From positions 6,958,501-7,022,500 of the forward strand of contig OZ038530.1 of NCBI GenBank assembly GCA_964036665.1: DNA of 64,000 bases, in the 5' to 3' direction. The notes below the pieces were generated by a model that saw only the letters and a program-made list of their open reading frames with translations, did not search any database and had not been told where the DNA came from. This DNA comes from Gordius sp. MW1 (Eukaryota; Nematomorpha; Gordioida; Gordea; Gordiidae). Made by a program: the position numbers and the translations under genes. Positions 11,477 through 23,815 of this stretch are shown here, piece by piece; the first letter of the stretch is position 1, and each line of letters opens with the position of its first letter.

Positions 11477-11920
11477 TTTTAAATACTTTTTTGAATCCAG
11501 TTACGATCAGGGGCGATCCTTAGCACATAGGGGACGCCGTAGGAATATATTTGAGAATTAATTTTTAATTTTAAAGCGCCATTTACGGAGATTTAGGGAT
11601 TTTATAGTATTTTGCGTCGGACAGAATGCTAGGCTAGGTGTCCGCCCTCAACGGAATTCACGTATTGGCGTCTGAAAGGGAGTGAGTAAATCGAGAACGC
11701 GATAATAAAACTGCGTCGAGCTGTATAATTACTACCTAACAATCAAAAAGTTACATATTCAATCAAAAAGTTACATATTCCTCGCATTGCGTCATTGATT
11801 AGGACAAAATACACACATTTCGATGCCCTCCCCTCGATTTTAAATGATAATACATGGGTGGGAAATAAAAAAGTAGGAATCTTGCCTGATTTATAAGCAC
11901 AATTTTCGCTTTTAACCAAC

Positions 11921-12039
11921 GGTTACGACCATATCACGTTGAAAACACCGGTTCCCTTCCGAACACCGAAGTTAAGCAACGTTGAGCCCGGTTAGTACTT
12001 GGATGGGTGACCGCTTGGGAATCCCGGGTGTTGTAACCT
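11921..12039 (+). rRNA. 5S rRNA: 5S rRNA, unit 22
   Basis: Consensus gene, type B. Spacer reads GAGCTGCTTAA near 12281 instead of GAGCTGTATAA. Confidence 0.95.
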
Positions 12040-12483
12040 TTTTAAATACTTTTTTGAATCCAGTTACGATCAGGGGCGATCCTTAGCACATAGGGGACGC
12101 CGTAGGAATATATTTGAGAATTAATTTTTAATTTTAAAGCGCCATTTACGGAGATTTAGGGATTTTATAGTATTTTGCGTCGGACAGAATGCTAGGCTAG
12201 GTGTCCGCCCTCAACGGAATTCACGTATTGGCGTCTGAAAGGGAGTGAGTAAATCGAGAACGCGATAATAAAACTGCGTCGAGCTGCTTAATTACTACCT
12301 AACGATCAAAAAGTTACATATTCAATCAAAAAGTTACATATTCCTCGCATTGCGTCATTGATTAGGACAAAATACACACATTTCGATGCCCTCCCCTCGA
12401 TTTTAAATGATAATACATGGGTGGGAAATAATAAAGTAGGAATCTAGCCTGATTTATAAGCACAATTTTCGCTTTTAACCAAC

Positions 12484-12602
12484 GGTTACGACCATATCAC
12501 GTTGAAAACAGCGGTTCCCTTCCGAACACCGAAGTTAAGCAACGTTGAGCCCGGTTAGTACTTGGATGGGTGACCGCTTGGGAATCCCGGGTGTTGTAAC
12601 CT
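12484..12602 (+). rRNA. 5S rRNA: 5S rRNA, unit 23 (C28G)
   Basis: C28G, flank type A. First unit of a C28G / TACGGCG / V1 trio that recurs at units 72-74, 78-80 and 84-86. Confidence 0.93.
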
Positions 12603-13046
12603 TTTTAAATACTTTTTTGAATCCAGTTACGATCAGGGGCGATCCTTAGCACATAGGGGACGCCGTAGGAATATATTTGAGAATTAATTTTTAATTTTAA
12701 AGCGCCATTTACGGAGATTTAGGGATTTTATAGTATTTTGCGTCGGACAGAATGCTAGGCTAGGTGTCCGCCCTCAACGGAATTCACGTATTGGCGTCTG
12801 AAAGGGAGTGAGTAAATCGAGAACGCGATAATAAAACTGCGTCGAGCTGTATAATTACTACCTAACAATCAAAAAGTTACATATTCAATCAAAAAGTTAC
12901 ATATTCCTCGCATTGCGTCATTGATTAGGACAAAATACACACATTTCGATGCCCTCCCCTCGATTTTAAATGATAATACATGGGTGGGAAATAAAAAAGT
13001 AGGAATCTTGCCTGATTTATAAGCACAATTTTCGCTTTTAACCAAC

Positions 13047-13165
13047 GGTTACGACCATATCACGTTGAAAACACCGGTTCCCTTCCGAACACCGAAGTTA
13101 AGCAACGTTGAGCCCGGTTAGTACTTGGATGGGTGACCGCTTGGGAATCCCGGGTGTTGTAACCT
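13047..13165 (+). rRNA. 5S rRNA: 5S rRNA, unit 24
   Basis: Consensus gene, type B, TACGGCG marker in its spacer. First unit of the 2236-bp block repeated at 15283. Confidence 0.95.
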
Positions 13166-13609
13166 TTTTAAATACTTTTTTGAATCCAGTTACGATCAGG
13201 GGCGATCCTTAGCACATAGGGGACGCCGTAGGAATATATTTGAGAATTAATTTTTAATTTTAAAGCGCCATTTACGGCGATTTAGGGATTTTATAGTATT
13301 TTGCGTCGGACAGAATGCTAGGCTAGGTGTCCGCCCTCAACGGAATTCACGTATTGGCGTCTGAAAGGGAGTGAGTAAATCGAGAACGCGATAATAAAAC
13401 TGCGTCGAGCTGTATAATTACTACCTAACGATCAAAAAGTTACATATTCAATCAAAAAGTTACATATTCCTCGCATTGCGTCATTGATTAGGACAAAATA
13501 CACACATTTCGATGCCCTCCCCTCGATTTTAAATGATAATACATGGGTGGGAAATAAAAAAGTAGGAATCTTGCCTGATTTATAAGCACAATTTTCGCTT
13601 TTAACCAAC

Positions 13610-13725
13610 GGTTACGACATCACGTTGAAAACACCGGTTCCCTTCCGAACACCGAAGTTTAGCAACGTTGAGCCCGGTTAATACTTGGATGGGTGACCGC
13701 TTGGGAATCCCGGGTGTTGTAAGCT
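13610..13725 (+). rRNA. 5S rRNA: 5S rRNA variant V1, unit 25
   Basis: 116 nt. Three bases lost near positions 9-14 (GACATCACG), plus A54T in box A, G75A, and C117G, which breaks the 2-117 pair of helix I. The spacer lacks 10 bp (GTCTGAGTAA). It may be a pseudogene or a divergent subtype. Confidence 0.85.
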
Positions 13726-14159
13726 TTTTAAATACTTTTTTGAATCCAGTTACGATCAGGGGCGATCCTTAGCACATAGGGGACGCCGTAGGAATATATT
13801 TGAGAATTAATTTTTAATTTTAAAGCGCCATTTACGGAGATTTAGGGATTTTATAGTATTTTGCGTCGGACAGAATGCTAGGCTAGGTGTCCGCCCTCAA
13901 CGGAATTCACGTATTGGCGTCTGAGTAAATCGAGAACGCGATAATAAAACTGCGTCGAGCTGTATAATTACTACCTAACGATCAAAAAGTTACATATTCA
14001 ATCAAAAAGTTACATATTCCTCGCATTGCGTCATTGATTAGGACAAAATACACACATTTCGATGCCCTCCCCTCGATTTTAAATGATAATACATGGGTGG
14101 GAAATAAAAAAGTAGGAATCTTGCCTGATTTATAAGCACAATTTTCGCTTTTAACCAAC

Positions 14160-14278
14160 GGTTACGACCATATCACGTTGAAAACACCGGTTCCCTTCCG
14201 AACACCGAAGTTAAGCAACGTTGAGCCCGGTTAGTACTTGGATGGGTGACCGCTTGGGAATCCCGGGTGTTGTAACCT
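14160..14278 (+). rRNA. 5S rRNA: 5S rRNA, unit 26
   Basis: Consensus gene. Spacer has CTAGTCTAGG and a 2-bp loss giving TTCAACAAAAAG. Confidence 0.95.
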
Positions 14279-14721
14279 TTTTAAATACTTTTTTGAATCC
14301 AGTTACGATCAGGGGCGATCCTTAGCACATAGGGGACGCCGTAGGAATATATTTGAGAATTAATTTTTAATTTTAAAGCGCCATTTACGGAGATTTAGGG
14401 ATTTTATAGTATTTTGCGTCGGACAGAATGCTAGTCTAGGTGTCCGCCCTCAACGGAATTCACGTATTGGCGTCTGAAAGGGAGTGAGTAAATCGAGAAC
14501 GCGATAATAAAACTGCGTCGAGCTGTATAATTACTACCTAACAATCAAAAAGTTACATATTCAACAAAAAGTTACATATTCCTCGCATTGCGTCATTGAT
14601 TAGGACAAAATACACACATTTCGATGCCCTCCCCTCGATTTTAAATGATAATACATGGGTGGGAAATAAAAAAGTAGGAATCTTGCCTGATTTATAAGCA
14701 CAATTTTCGCTTTTAACCAAC

Positions 14722-14840
14722 GGTTACGACCATATCACGTTGAAAACACCGGTTCCCTTCCGAACACCGAAGTTAAGCAACGTTGAGCCCGGTTAGTACT
14801 TGGATGGGTGACCGCTTGGGAATCCCGGGTGTTGTAACCT
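14722..14840 (+). rRNA. 5S rRNA: 5S rRNA, unit 27
   Basis: Consensus gene. Spacer has CTAGTCTAGG and CAATCAAAGTT (AA lost from the first direct repeat). Confidence 0.95.
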
Positions 14841-15282
14841 TTTTAAATACTTTTTTGAATCCAGTTACGATCAGGGGCGATCCTTAGCACATAGGGGACG
14901 CCGTAGGAATATATTTGAGAATTAATTTTTAATTTTAAAGCGCCATTTACGGAGATTTAGGGATTTTATAGTATTTTGCGTCGGACAGAATGCTAGTCTA
15001 GGTGTCCGCCCTCAACGGAATTCACGTATTGGCGTCTGAAAGGGAGTGAGTAAATCGAGAACGCGATAATAAAACTGCGTCGAGCTGTATAATTACTACC
15101 TAACAATCAAAGTTACATATTCAATCAAAAAGTTACATATTCCTCGCATTGCGTCATTGATTAGGACAAAATACACACATTTCGATGCCCTCCCCTCGAT
15201 TTTAAATGATAATACATGGGTGGGAAATAAAAAAGTAGGAATCTTGCCTGATTTATAAGCACAATTTTCGCTTTTAACCAAC

Positions 15283-15401
15283 GGTTACGACCATATCACG
15301 TTGAAAACACCGGTTCCCTTCCGAACACCGAAGTTAAGCAACGTTGAGCCCGGTTAGTACTTGGATGGGTGACCGCTTGGGAATCCCGGGTGTTGTAACC
15401 T
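15283..15401 (+). rRNA. 5S rRNA: 5S rRNA, unit 28
   Basis: Consensus gene with TACGGCG spacer; same as unit 24, 2236 bp upstream. Confidence 0.95.
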
Positions 15402-15845
15402 TTTTAAATACTTTTTTGAATCCAGTTACGATCAGGGGCGATCCTTAGCACATAGGGGACGCCGTAGGAATATATTTGAGAATTAATTTTTAATTTTAAA
15501 GCGCCATTTACGGCGATTTAGGGATTTTATAGTATTTTGCGTCGGACAGAATGCTAGGCTAGGTGTCCGCCCTCAACGGAATTCACGTATTGGCGTCTGA
15601 AAGGGAGTGAGTAAATCGAGAACGCGATAATAAAACTGCGTCGAGCTGTATAATTACTACCTAACGATCAAAAAGTTACATATTCAATCAAAAAGTTACA
15701 TATTCCTCGCATTGCGTCATTGATTAGGACAAAATACACACATTTCGATGCCCTCCCCTCGATTTTAAATGATAATACATGGGTGGGAAATAAAAAAGTA
15801 GGAATCTTGCCTGATTTATAAGCACAATTTTCGCTTTTAACCAAC

Positions 15846-15961
15846 GGTTACGACATCACGTTGAAAACACCGGTTCCCTTCCGAACACCGAAGTTTAGCA
15901 ACGTTGAGCCCGGTTAATACTTGGATGGGTGACCGCTTGGGAATCCCGGGTGTTGTAAGCT
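15846..15961 (+). rRNA. 5S rRNA: 5S rRNA variant V1, unit 29
   Basis: 116 nt, all V1 changes and the 10-bp spacer loss, as in unit 25. Confidence 0.85.
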
Positions 15962-16395
15962 TTTTAAATACTTTTTTGAATCCAGTTACGATCAGGGGCG
16001 ATCCTTAGCACATAGGGGACGCCGTAGGAATATATTTGAGAATTAATTTTTAATTTTAAAGCGCCATTTACGGAGATTTAGGGATTTTATAGTATTTTGC
16101 GTCGGACAGAATGCTAGGCTAGGTGTCCGCCCTCAACGGAATTCACGTATTGGCGTCTGAGTAAATCGAGAACGCGATAATAAAACTGCGTCGAGCTGTA
16201 TAATTACTACCTAACGATCAAAAAGTTACATATTCAATCAAAAAGTTACATATTCCTCGCATTGCGTCATTGATTAGGACAAAATACACACATTTCGATG
16301 CCCTCCCCTCGATTTTAAATGATAATACATGGGTGGGAAATAAAAAAGTAGGAATCTTGCCTGATTTATAAGCACAATTTTCGCTTTTAACCAAC

Positions 16396-16514
16396 GGTTA
16401 CGACCATATCACGTTGAAAACACCGGTTCCCTTCCGAACACCGAAGTTAAGCAACGTTGAGCCCGGTTAGTACTTGGATGGGTGACCGCTTGGGAATCCC
16501 GGGTGTTGTAACCT
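16396..16514 (+). rRNA. 5S rRNA: 5S rRNA, unit 30
   Basis: Consensus gene; spacer markers CTAGTCTAGG and TTCAACAAAAAG repeat those of unit 26. Confidence 0.95.
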
Positions 16515-16957
16515 TTTTAAATACTTTTTTGAATCCAGTTACGATCAGGGGCGATCCTTAGCACATAGGGGACGCCGTAGGAATATATTTGAGAATTAAT
16601 TTTTAATTTTAAAGCGCCATTTACGGAGATTTAGGGATTTTATAGTATTTTGCGTCGGACAGAATGCTAGTCTAGGTGTCCGCCCTCAACGGAATTCACG
16701 TATTGGCGTCTGAAAGGGAGTGAGTAAATCGAGAACGCGATAATAAAACTGCGTCGAGCTGTATAATTACTACCTAACAATCAAAAAGTTACATATTCAA
16801 CAAAAAGTTACATATTCCTCGCATTGCGTCATTGATTAGGACAAAATACACACATTTCGATGCCCTCCCCTCGATTTTAAATGATAATACATGGGTGGGA
16901 AATAAAAAAGTAGGAATCTTGCCTGATTTATAAGCACAATTTTCGCTTTTAACCAAC

Positions 16958-17076
16958 GGTTACGACCATATCACGTTGAAAACACCGGTTCCCTTCCGAA
17001 CACCGAAGTTAAGCAACGTTGAGCCCGGTTAGTACTTGGATGGGTGACCGCTTGGGAATCCCGGGTGTTGTAACCT
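16958..17076 (+). rRNA. 5S rRNA: 5S rRNA, unit 31
   Basis: Consensus gene; spacer markers as in unit 27. Confidence 0.95.
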
Positions 17077-17518
17077 TTTTAAATACTTTTTTGAATCCAG
17101 TTACGATCAGGGGCGATCCTTAGCACATAGGGGACGCCGTAGGAATATATTTGAGAATTAATTTTTAATTTTAAAGCGCCATTTACGGAGATTTAGGGAT
17201 TTTATAGTATTTTGCGTCGGACAGAATGCTAGTCTAGGTGTCCGCCCTCAACGGAATTCACGTATTGGCGTCTGAAAGGGAGTGAGTAAATCGAGAACGC
17301 GATAATAAAACTGCGTCGAGCTGTATAATTACTACCTAACAATCAAAGTTACATATTCAATCAAAAAGTTACATATTCCTCGCATTGCGTCATTGATTAG
17401 GACAAAATACACACATTTCGATGCCCTCCCCTCGATTTTAAATGATAATACATGGGTGGGAAATAAAAAAGTAGGAATCTTGCCTGATTTATAAGCACAA
17501 TTTTCGCTTTTAACCAAC

Positions 17519-17637
17519 GGTTACGACCATATCACGTTGAAAACACCGGTTCCCTTCCGAACACCGAAGTTAAGCAACGTAGAGCCCGGTTAGTACTTGG
17601 ATGGGTGACCGCTTGGGAATCCCGGGTGTTGTAACCT
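17519..17637 (+). rRNA. 5S rRNA: 5S rRNA, unit 32 (T63A)
   Basis: T63A (AACGTAGAG) inside box A. Followed by a spacer with one T missing (TCGATTTAAATG). Same pair of markers at units 41, 45 and 91. Confidence 0.93.
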
Positions 17638-18080
17638 TTTTAAATACTTTTTTGAATCCAGTTACGATCAGGGGCGATCCTTAGCACATAGGGGACGCCG
17701 TAGGAATATATTTGAGAATTAATTTTTAATTTTAAAGCGCCATTTACGGAGATTTAGGGATTTTATAGTATTTTGCGTCGGACAGAATGCTAGGCTAGGT
17801 GTCCGCCCTCAACGGAATTCACGTATTGGCGTCTGAAAGGGAGTGAGTAAATCGAGAACGCGATAATAAAACTGCGTCGAGCTGTATAATTACTACCTAA
17901 CGATCAAAAAGTTACATATTCAATCAAAAAGTTACATATTCCTCGCATTGCGTCATTGATTAGGACAAAATACACACATTTCGATGCCCTCCCCTCGATT
18001 TAAATGATAATACATGGGTGGGAAATAAAAAAGTAGGAATCTTGCCTGATTTATAAGCACAATTTTCGCTTTTAACCAAC

Positions 18081-18199
18081 GGTTACGACCATATCACGTT
18101 GAAAACACCGGTTCCCTTCCGAACACCGAAGTTAAGCAACGTTGAGCCCGGTTAGTACTTGGATGGGTGACCGCTTGGGAATCCCGGGTGTTGTAACCT
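18081..18199 (+). rRNA. 5S rRNA: 5S rRNA, unit 33
   Basis: Consensus gene, second half of the T63A module. Confidence 0.95.
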
Positions 18200-18643
18200 T
18201 TTTAAATACTTTTTTGAATCCAGTTACGATCAGGGGCGATCCTTAGCACATAGGGGACGCCGTAGGAATATATTTGAGAATTAATTTTTAATTTTAAAGC
18301 GCCATTTACGGAGATTTAGGGATTTTATAGTATTTTGCGTCGGACAGAATGCTAGGCTAGGTGTCCGCCCTCAACGGAATTCACGTATTGGCGTCTGAAA
18401 GGGAGTGAGTAAATCGAGAACGCGATAATAAAACTGCGTCGAGCTGTATAATTACTACCTAACGATCAAAAAGTTACATATTCAATCAAAAAGTTACATA
18501 TTCCTCGCATTGCGTCATTGATTAGGACAAAATACACACATTTCGATGCCCTCCCCTCGATTTTAAATGATAATACATGGGTGGGAAATAAAAAAGTAGG
18601 AATCTTGCCTGATTTATAAGCACAATTTTCGCTTTTAACCAAC

Positions 18644-18762
18644 GGTTACGACCATATCACGTTGAAAACACCGGTTCCCTTCCGAACACCGAAGTTAAGC
18701 AACGTTGAGCCCGGTTAGTACTTGGATGGGTGACCGCTTGGGAATCCCGGGTGTTGTAACCT
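18644..18762 (+). rRNA. 5S rRNA: 5S rRNA, unit 34
   Basis: Consensus gene. Spacer has a 4-bp gain (ACGGAGGGAGATTT), so the unit is 567 bp. Confidence 0.95.
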
Positions 18763-19210
18763 TTTTAAATACTTTTTTGAATCCAGTTACGATCAGGGGC
18801 GATCCTTAGCACATAGGGGACGCCGTAGGAATATATTTGAGAATTAATTTTTAATTTTAAAGCGCCATTTACGGAGGGAGATTTAGGGATTTTAAAGTAT
18901 TTTGCGTCGGACAGAATGCTAGGCTAGGTGTCCGCCCTCAACGGAATTCACGTATTGGCGTCTGAAAGGGAGTGAGTAAATCGAGAACGCGATAATAAAA
19001 CTGCGTCGAGCTGTATAATTACTACCTAACAATCAAAAAATTACATATTCAATCAAAAAGTTACATATTCCTCGCATTGCGTCATTGATTAGGACAAAAT
19101 ACACACATTTCGATGCCCTCCCCTCGATTTTAAATGATAATACATGGGTGGGAAATAAAAAAGTAGGAATCTTGCCTGATTTATAAGCACAATTTTCGCT
19201 TTTAACCAAC

Positions 19211-19329
19211 GATTACGACCATATCACGTTGAAAACACCGGTTCCCTTCCGAACACCGAAGTTAAGCAACGTTGAGCCCGGTTAGTACTTGGATGGGTGA
19301 CCGCTTGGGAATCCCGGGTGTTGTAACCT
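19211..19329 (+). rRNA. 5S rRNA: 5S rRNA, unit 35 (G2A)
   Basis: Starts GATTACGACC. G2A turns the 2-117 pair of helix I into A-C. Spacer lacks the 10-bp AAGGGAGTGA-type segment. Confidence 0.92.
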
Positions 19330-19763
19330 TTTTAAATACTTTTTTGAATCCAATTACGATCAGGGGCGATCCTTAGCACATAGGGGACGCCGTAGGAATA
19401 TATTTGAGAATTAATTTTTAATTTTAAAGCGCCATTTACGGAGATTTAGGGATTTTATAGTATTTTGCGTCGGACAGAATGCTAGGCTAGGTGTCCGCCC
19501 TCAACGGAATTCACGTATTGGCGTCTGAGTAAATCGAGAACGCGATAATAAAACTGCGTCGAGCTGTATAATTACTACCTAACAATCAAAAAGTTACATA
19601 TTCAATCAAAAAGTTACATATTCCTCGCATTGCGTCATTGATTAGGACAAAATACACACATTTCGATGCCCTCCCCTCGATTTTAAATGATAATACATGG
19701 GTGGGAAATAAAAAAGTAGGAATCTTGCCTGATTTATAAGCACAATTTTCGCTTTTAACCAAC

Positions 19764-19882
19764 GGTTACGACCATATCACGTTGAAAACACCGGTTCCCT
19801 TCCGAACACCGAAGTTAAGCAACGTTGAGCCCGGTTAGTACTTGGATGGGTTACCGCTTGGGAATCCCGGCTGTTGTAACCT
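19764..19882 (+). rRNA. 5S rRNA: 5S rRNA, unit 36 (G89T, G108C)
   Basis: G89T lies in box C (GGGTTACCGC). G108C (CCCGGCTGTTG) breaks the 67-108 pair of helix V. G108C is shared with unit 37. Confidence 0.9.
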
Positions 19883-20326
19883 TTTTAAATACTTTTTTGA
19901 ATCCAGTTACGATCAGGGGCGATCCTTAGCACATAGGGGACGCCGTAGGAATATATTTGAGAATTAATTTTTAATTTTAAAGCGCCATTTACGGAGATTT
20001 AGGGATTTTATAGTATTTTGCGTCGGACAGAATGCTAGTCTAGGTGTCCGCCCTCAACGGAATTCACGTATTGGCGTCTGAAAGGGAGTGAGTAAATCGA
20101 GAACGCGATAATAAAACTGCGTCGAGCTGTATAATTACTACCTAACAATCAAAAAGTTACATATTCAATCAAAAAGGTACATATTCCTCGCATTGCGTCA
20201 TTGATTAGGACAAAATACACACATTTCGATGCCCTCCCCTCGATTTTAAATGATAATACATGGGTGGGAAATAAAAAAGTAGGAATCTTGCCTGATTTAT
20301 AAGCACAATTTTCGCTTTTAACCAAC

Positions 20327-20445
20327 GGTTACGACCATATCACGTTGAAAACACCGGTTCCCTTCCGAACACCGAAGTTAAGCAACGTTGAGCCCGGTTA
20401 GTACTTGGATGGGTGACCGCTTGGGAATCCCGGCTGTTGTAACCT
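20327..20445 (+). rRNA. 5S rRNA: 5S rRNA, unit 37 (G108C)
   Basis: Only G108C differs. Preceding spacer has AAAAAGGTACATATT in its second direct repeat. Confidence 0.92.
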
Positions 20446-20889
20446 TTTTAAATACTTTTTTGAATCCAGTTACGATCAGGGGCGATCCTTAGCACATAGG
20501 GGACGCCGTAGGAATATATTTGAGAATTAATTTTTAATTTTAAAGCGCCATTTACGGAGATTTAGGGATTTTATAGTATTTTGCGTCGGACAGAATGCTA
20601 GTCTAGGTGTCCGCCCTCAACGGAATTCACGTATTGGCGTCTGAAAGGGAGTGAGTAAATCGAGAACGCGATAATAAAACTGCGTCGAGCTGTATAATTA
20701 CTACCTAACGATCAAAAAGTTACATATTCAATCAAAAAGTTACATATTCCTCGCATTGCGTCATTGATTAGGACAAAATACACACATTTCGATGCCCTCC
20801 CCTCGATTTTAAATGATAATACATGGGTGGGAAATAAAAAAGTAGGAATCTTGCCTGATTTATAAGCACAATTTTCGCTTTTAACCAAC

Positions 20890-21008
20890 GGTTACGACCA
20901 TATCACGTTGAAAACACCGGTTCCCTTCCGAACACCGAAGTTAAGCAACGTTGAGCCCGGTTAGTACTTGGATGGGTGACCGCTTGGGAATCCCGGGTGT
21001 TGTAACCT
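20890..21008 (+). rRNA. 5S rRNA: 5S rRNA, unit 38
   Basis: Consensus gene, type B; spacer CTAGTCTAGG. Confidence 0.95.
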
Positions 21009-21452
21009 TTTTAAATACTTTTTTGAATCCAGTTACGATCAGGGGCGATCCTTAGCACATAGGGGACGCCGTAGGAATATATTTGAGAATTAATTTTTAA
21101 TTTTAAAGCGCCATTTACGGAGATTTAGGGATTTTATAGTATTTTGCGTCGGACAGAATGCTAGTCTAGGTGTCCGCCCTCAACGGAATTCACGTATTGG
21201 CGTCTGAAAGGGAGTGAGTAAATCGAGAACGCGATAATAAAACTGCGTCGAGCTGTATAATTACTACCTAACGATCAAAAAGTTACATATTCAATCAAAA
21301 AGTTACATATTCCTCGCATTGCGTCATTGATTAGGACAAAATACACACATTTCGATGCCCTCCCCTCGATTTTAAATGATAATACATGGGTGGGAAATAA
21401 AAAAGTAGGAATCTTGCCTGATTTATAAGCACAATTTTCGCTTTTAACCAAC

Positions 21453-21571
21453 GGTTACGACCATATCACGTTGAAAACACCGGTTCCCTTCCGAACACCG
21501 AAGTTAAGCAACGTTGAGCCCGGTTAGTACTTGGATGGGTGACCGCTTGGGAATCCCGGGTGTTGTAACCT
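21453..21571 (+). rRNA. 5S rRNA: 5S rRNA, unit 39
   Basis: Consensus gene; spacer TTCAACAAAAAG (2 bp lost). Confidence 0.95.
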
Positions 21572-22014
21572 TTTTAAATACTTTTTTGAATCCAGTTACG
21601 ATCAGGGGCGATCCTTAGCACATAGGGGACGCCGTAGGAATATATTTGAGAATTAATTTTTAATTTTAAAGCGCCATTTACGGAGATTTAGGGATTTTAT
21701 AGTATTTTGCGTCGGACAGAATGCTAGGCTAGGTGTCCGCCCTCAACGGAATTCACGTATTGGCGTCTGAAAGGGAGTGAGTAAATCGAGAACGCGATAA
21801 TAAAACTGCGTCGAGCTGTATAATTACTACCTAACAATCAAAAAGTTACATATTCAACAAAAAGTTACATATTCCTCGCATTGCGTCATTGATTAGGACA
21901 AAATACACACATTTCGATGCCCTCCCCTCGATTTTAAATGATAATACATGGGTGGGAAATAAAAAAGTAGGAATCTTGCCTGATTTATAAGCACAATTTT
22001 CGCTTTTAACCAAC

Positions 22015-22133
22015 GGTTACGACCATATCACGTTGAAAACACCGGTTCCCTTCCGAACACCGAAGTTAAGCAACGTTGAGCCCGGTTAGTACTTGGATGG
22101 GTGACCGCTTGGGAATCCCGGGTGTTGTAACCT
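22015..22133 (+). rRNA. 5S rRNA: 5S rRNA, unit 40
   Basis: Consensus gene; spacer CTAGTCTAGG and CAATCAAAGTT, matching units 27 and 31. Confidence 0.95.
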
Positions 22134-22575
22134 TTTTAAATACTTTTTTGAATCCAGTTACGATCAGGGGCGATCCTTAGCACATAGGGGACGCCGTAGG
22201 AATATATTTGAGAATTAATTTTTAATTTTAAAGCGCCATTTACGGAGATTTAGGGATTTTATAGTATTTTGCGTCGGACAGAATGCTAGTCTAGGTGTCC
22301 GCCCTCAACGGAATTCACGTATTGGCGTCTGAAAGGGAGTGAGTAAATCGAGAACGCGATAATAAAACTGCGTCGAGCTGTATAATTACTACCTAACAAT
22401 CAAAGTTACATATTCAATCAAAAAGTTACATATTCCTCGCATTGCGTCATTGATTAGGACAAAATACACACATTTCGATGCCCTCCCCTCGATTTTAAAT
22501 GATAATACATGGGTGGGAAATAAAAAAGTAGGAATCTTGCCTGATTTATAAGCACAATTTTCGCTTTTAACCAAC

Positions 22576-22694
22576 GGTTACGACCATATCACGTTGAAAA
22601 CACCGGTTCCCTTCCGAACACCGAAGTTAAGCAACGTAGAGCCCGGTTAGTACTTGGATGGGTGACCGCTTGGGAATCCCGGGTGTTGTAACCT
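22576..22694 (+). rRNA. 5S rRNA: 5S rRNA, unit 41 (T63A)
   Basis: T63A with the TCGATTTAAATG spacer; second occurrence of the module first seen at unit 32. Confidence 0.93.
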
Positions 22695-23137
22695 TTTTAA
22701 ATACTTTTTTGAATCCAGTTACGATCAGGGGCGATCCTTAGCACATAGGGGACGCCGTAGGAATATATTTGAGAATTAATTTTTAATTTTAAAGCGCCAT
22801 TTACGGAGATTTAGGGATTTTATAGTATTTTGCGTCGGACAGAATGCTAGGCTAGGTGTCCGCCCTCAACGGAATTCACGTATTGGCGTCTGAAAGGGAG
22901 TGAGTAAATCGAGAACGCGATAATAAAACTGCGTCGAGCTGTATAATTACTACCTAACGATCAAAAAGTTACATATTCAATCAAAAAGTTACATATTCCT
23001 CGCATTGCGTCATTGATTAGGACAAAATACACACATTTCGATGCCCTCCCCTCGATTTAAATGATAATACATGGGTGGGAAATAAAAAAGTAGGAATCTT
23101 GCCTGATTTATAAGCACAATTTTCGCTTTTAACCAAC

Positions 23138-23256
23138 GGTTACGACCATATCACGTTGAAAACACCGGTTCCCTTCCGAACACCGAAGTTAAGCAACGTT
23201 GAGCCCGGTTAGTACTTGGATGGGTGACCGCTTGGGAATCCCGGGTGTTGTAACCT
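23138..23256 (+). rRNA. 5S rRNA: 5S rRNA, unit 42
   Basis: Consensus gene. Spacer has CTAGTGTAGG and lacks AAC (GCCCTCGGAATTC), as after units 47, 88 and 89. Confidence 0.95.
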
Positions 23257-23697
23257 TTTTAAATACTTTTTTGAATCCAGTTACGATCAGGGGCGATCCT
23301 TAGCACATAGGGGACGCCGTAGGAATATATTTGAGAATTAATTTTTAATTTTAAAGCGCCATTTACGGAGATTTAGGGATTTTATAGTATTTTGCGTCGG
23401 ACAGAATGCTAGTGTAGGTGTCCGCCCTCGGAATTCACGTATTGGCGTCTGAAAGGGAGTGAGTAAATCGAGAACGCGATAATAAAACTGCGTCGAGCTG
23501 TATAATTACTACCTAACAATCAAAAAGTTACATATTCAATCAAAAAGTTACATATTCCTCGCATTGCGTCATTGATTAGGACAAAATACACACATTTCGA
23601 TGCCCTCCCCTCGATTTTAAATGATAATACATGGGTGGGAAATAAAAAAGTAGGAATCTTGCCTGATTTATAAGCACAATTTTCGCTTTTAAATAAC

Positions 23698-23815
23698 GGT
23701 TACTACCATATCACGTTAAAAACACCGGTTCCCTTCCGAACACCGAAGTTAAGCAACGTTGAGCCCGGTTAGTACTTGGATGGGTGACCGCTTGGGATCC
23801 CGGGTGTTGTAACCT
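23698..23815 (+). rRNA. 5S rRNA: 5S rRNA variant V2, unit 43 (1-nt deletion)
   Basis: 118 nt. G7T and G21A with the AAATAACGG flank, but C92 is unchanged. One A is lost near 100 (CTTGGGATCCC). G21A breaks the 21-57 pair of helix II. Looks like a V2 5' part joined to another 3' part. Confidence 0.85.

Larger units (their letters stand above)
13047..17518 (+). repeat. Four-unit tandem duplication, 2236-bp period
   Basis: Units 24-27 (13047-15282) and 28-31 (15283-17518) carry the same markers in the same order: TACGGCG spacer, V1 gene, TTCAACAAAAAG spacer, CAATCAAAGTT spacer. All four gene starts are offset by exactly 2236 bp. The copy breaks at unit 32, which has T63A. Boundaries are approximate. 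Confidence 0.88.

Noticed and set aside
13610-13725. Calling V1 copies outright pseudogenes
   Set aside because: Promoter boxes and terminator are intact and the same changes are kept in five copies, so the sequence alone cannot decide.
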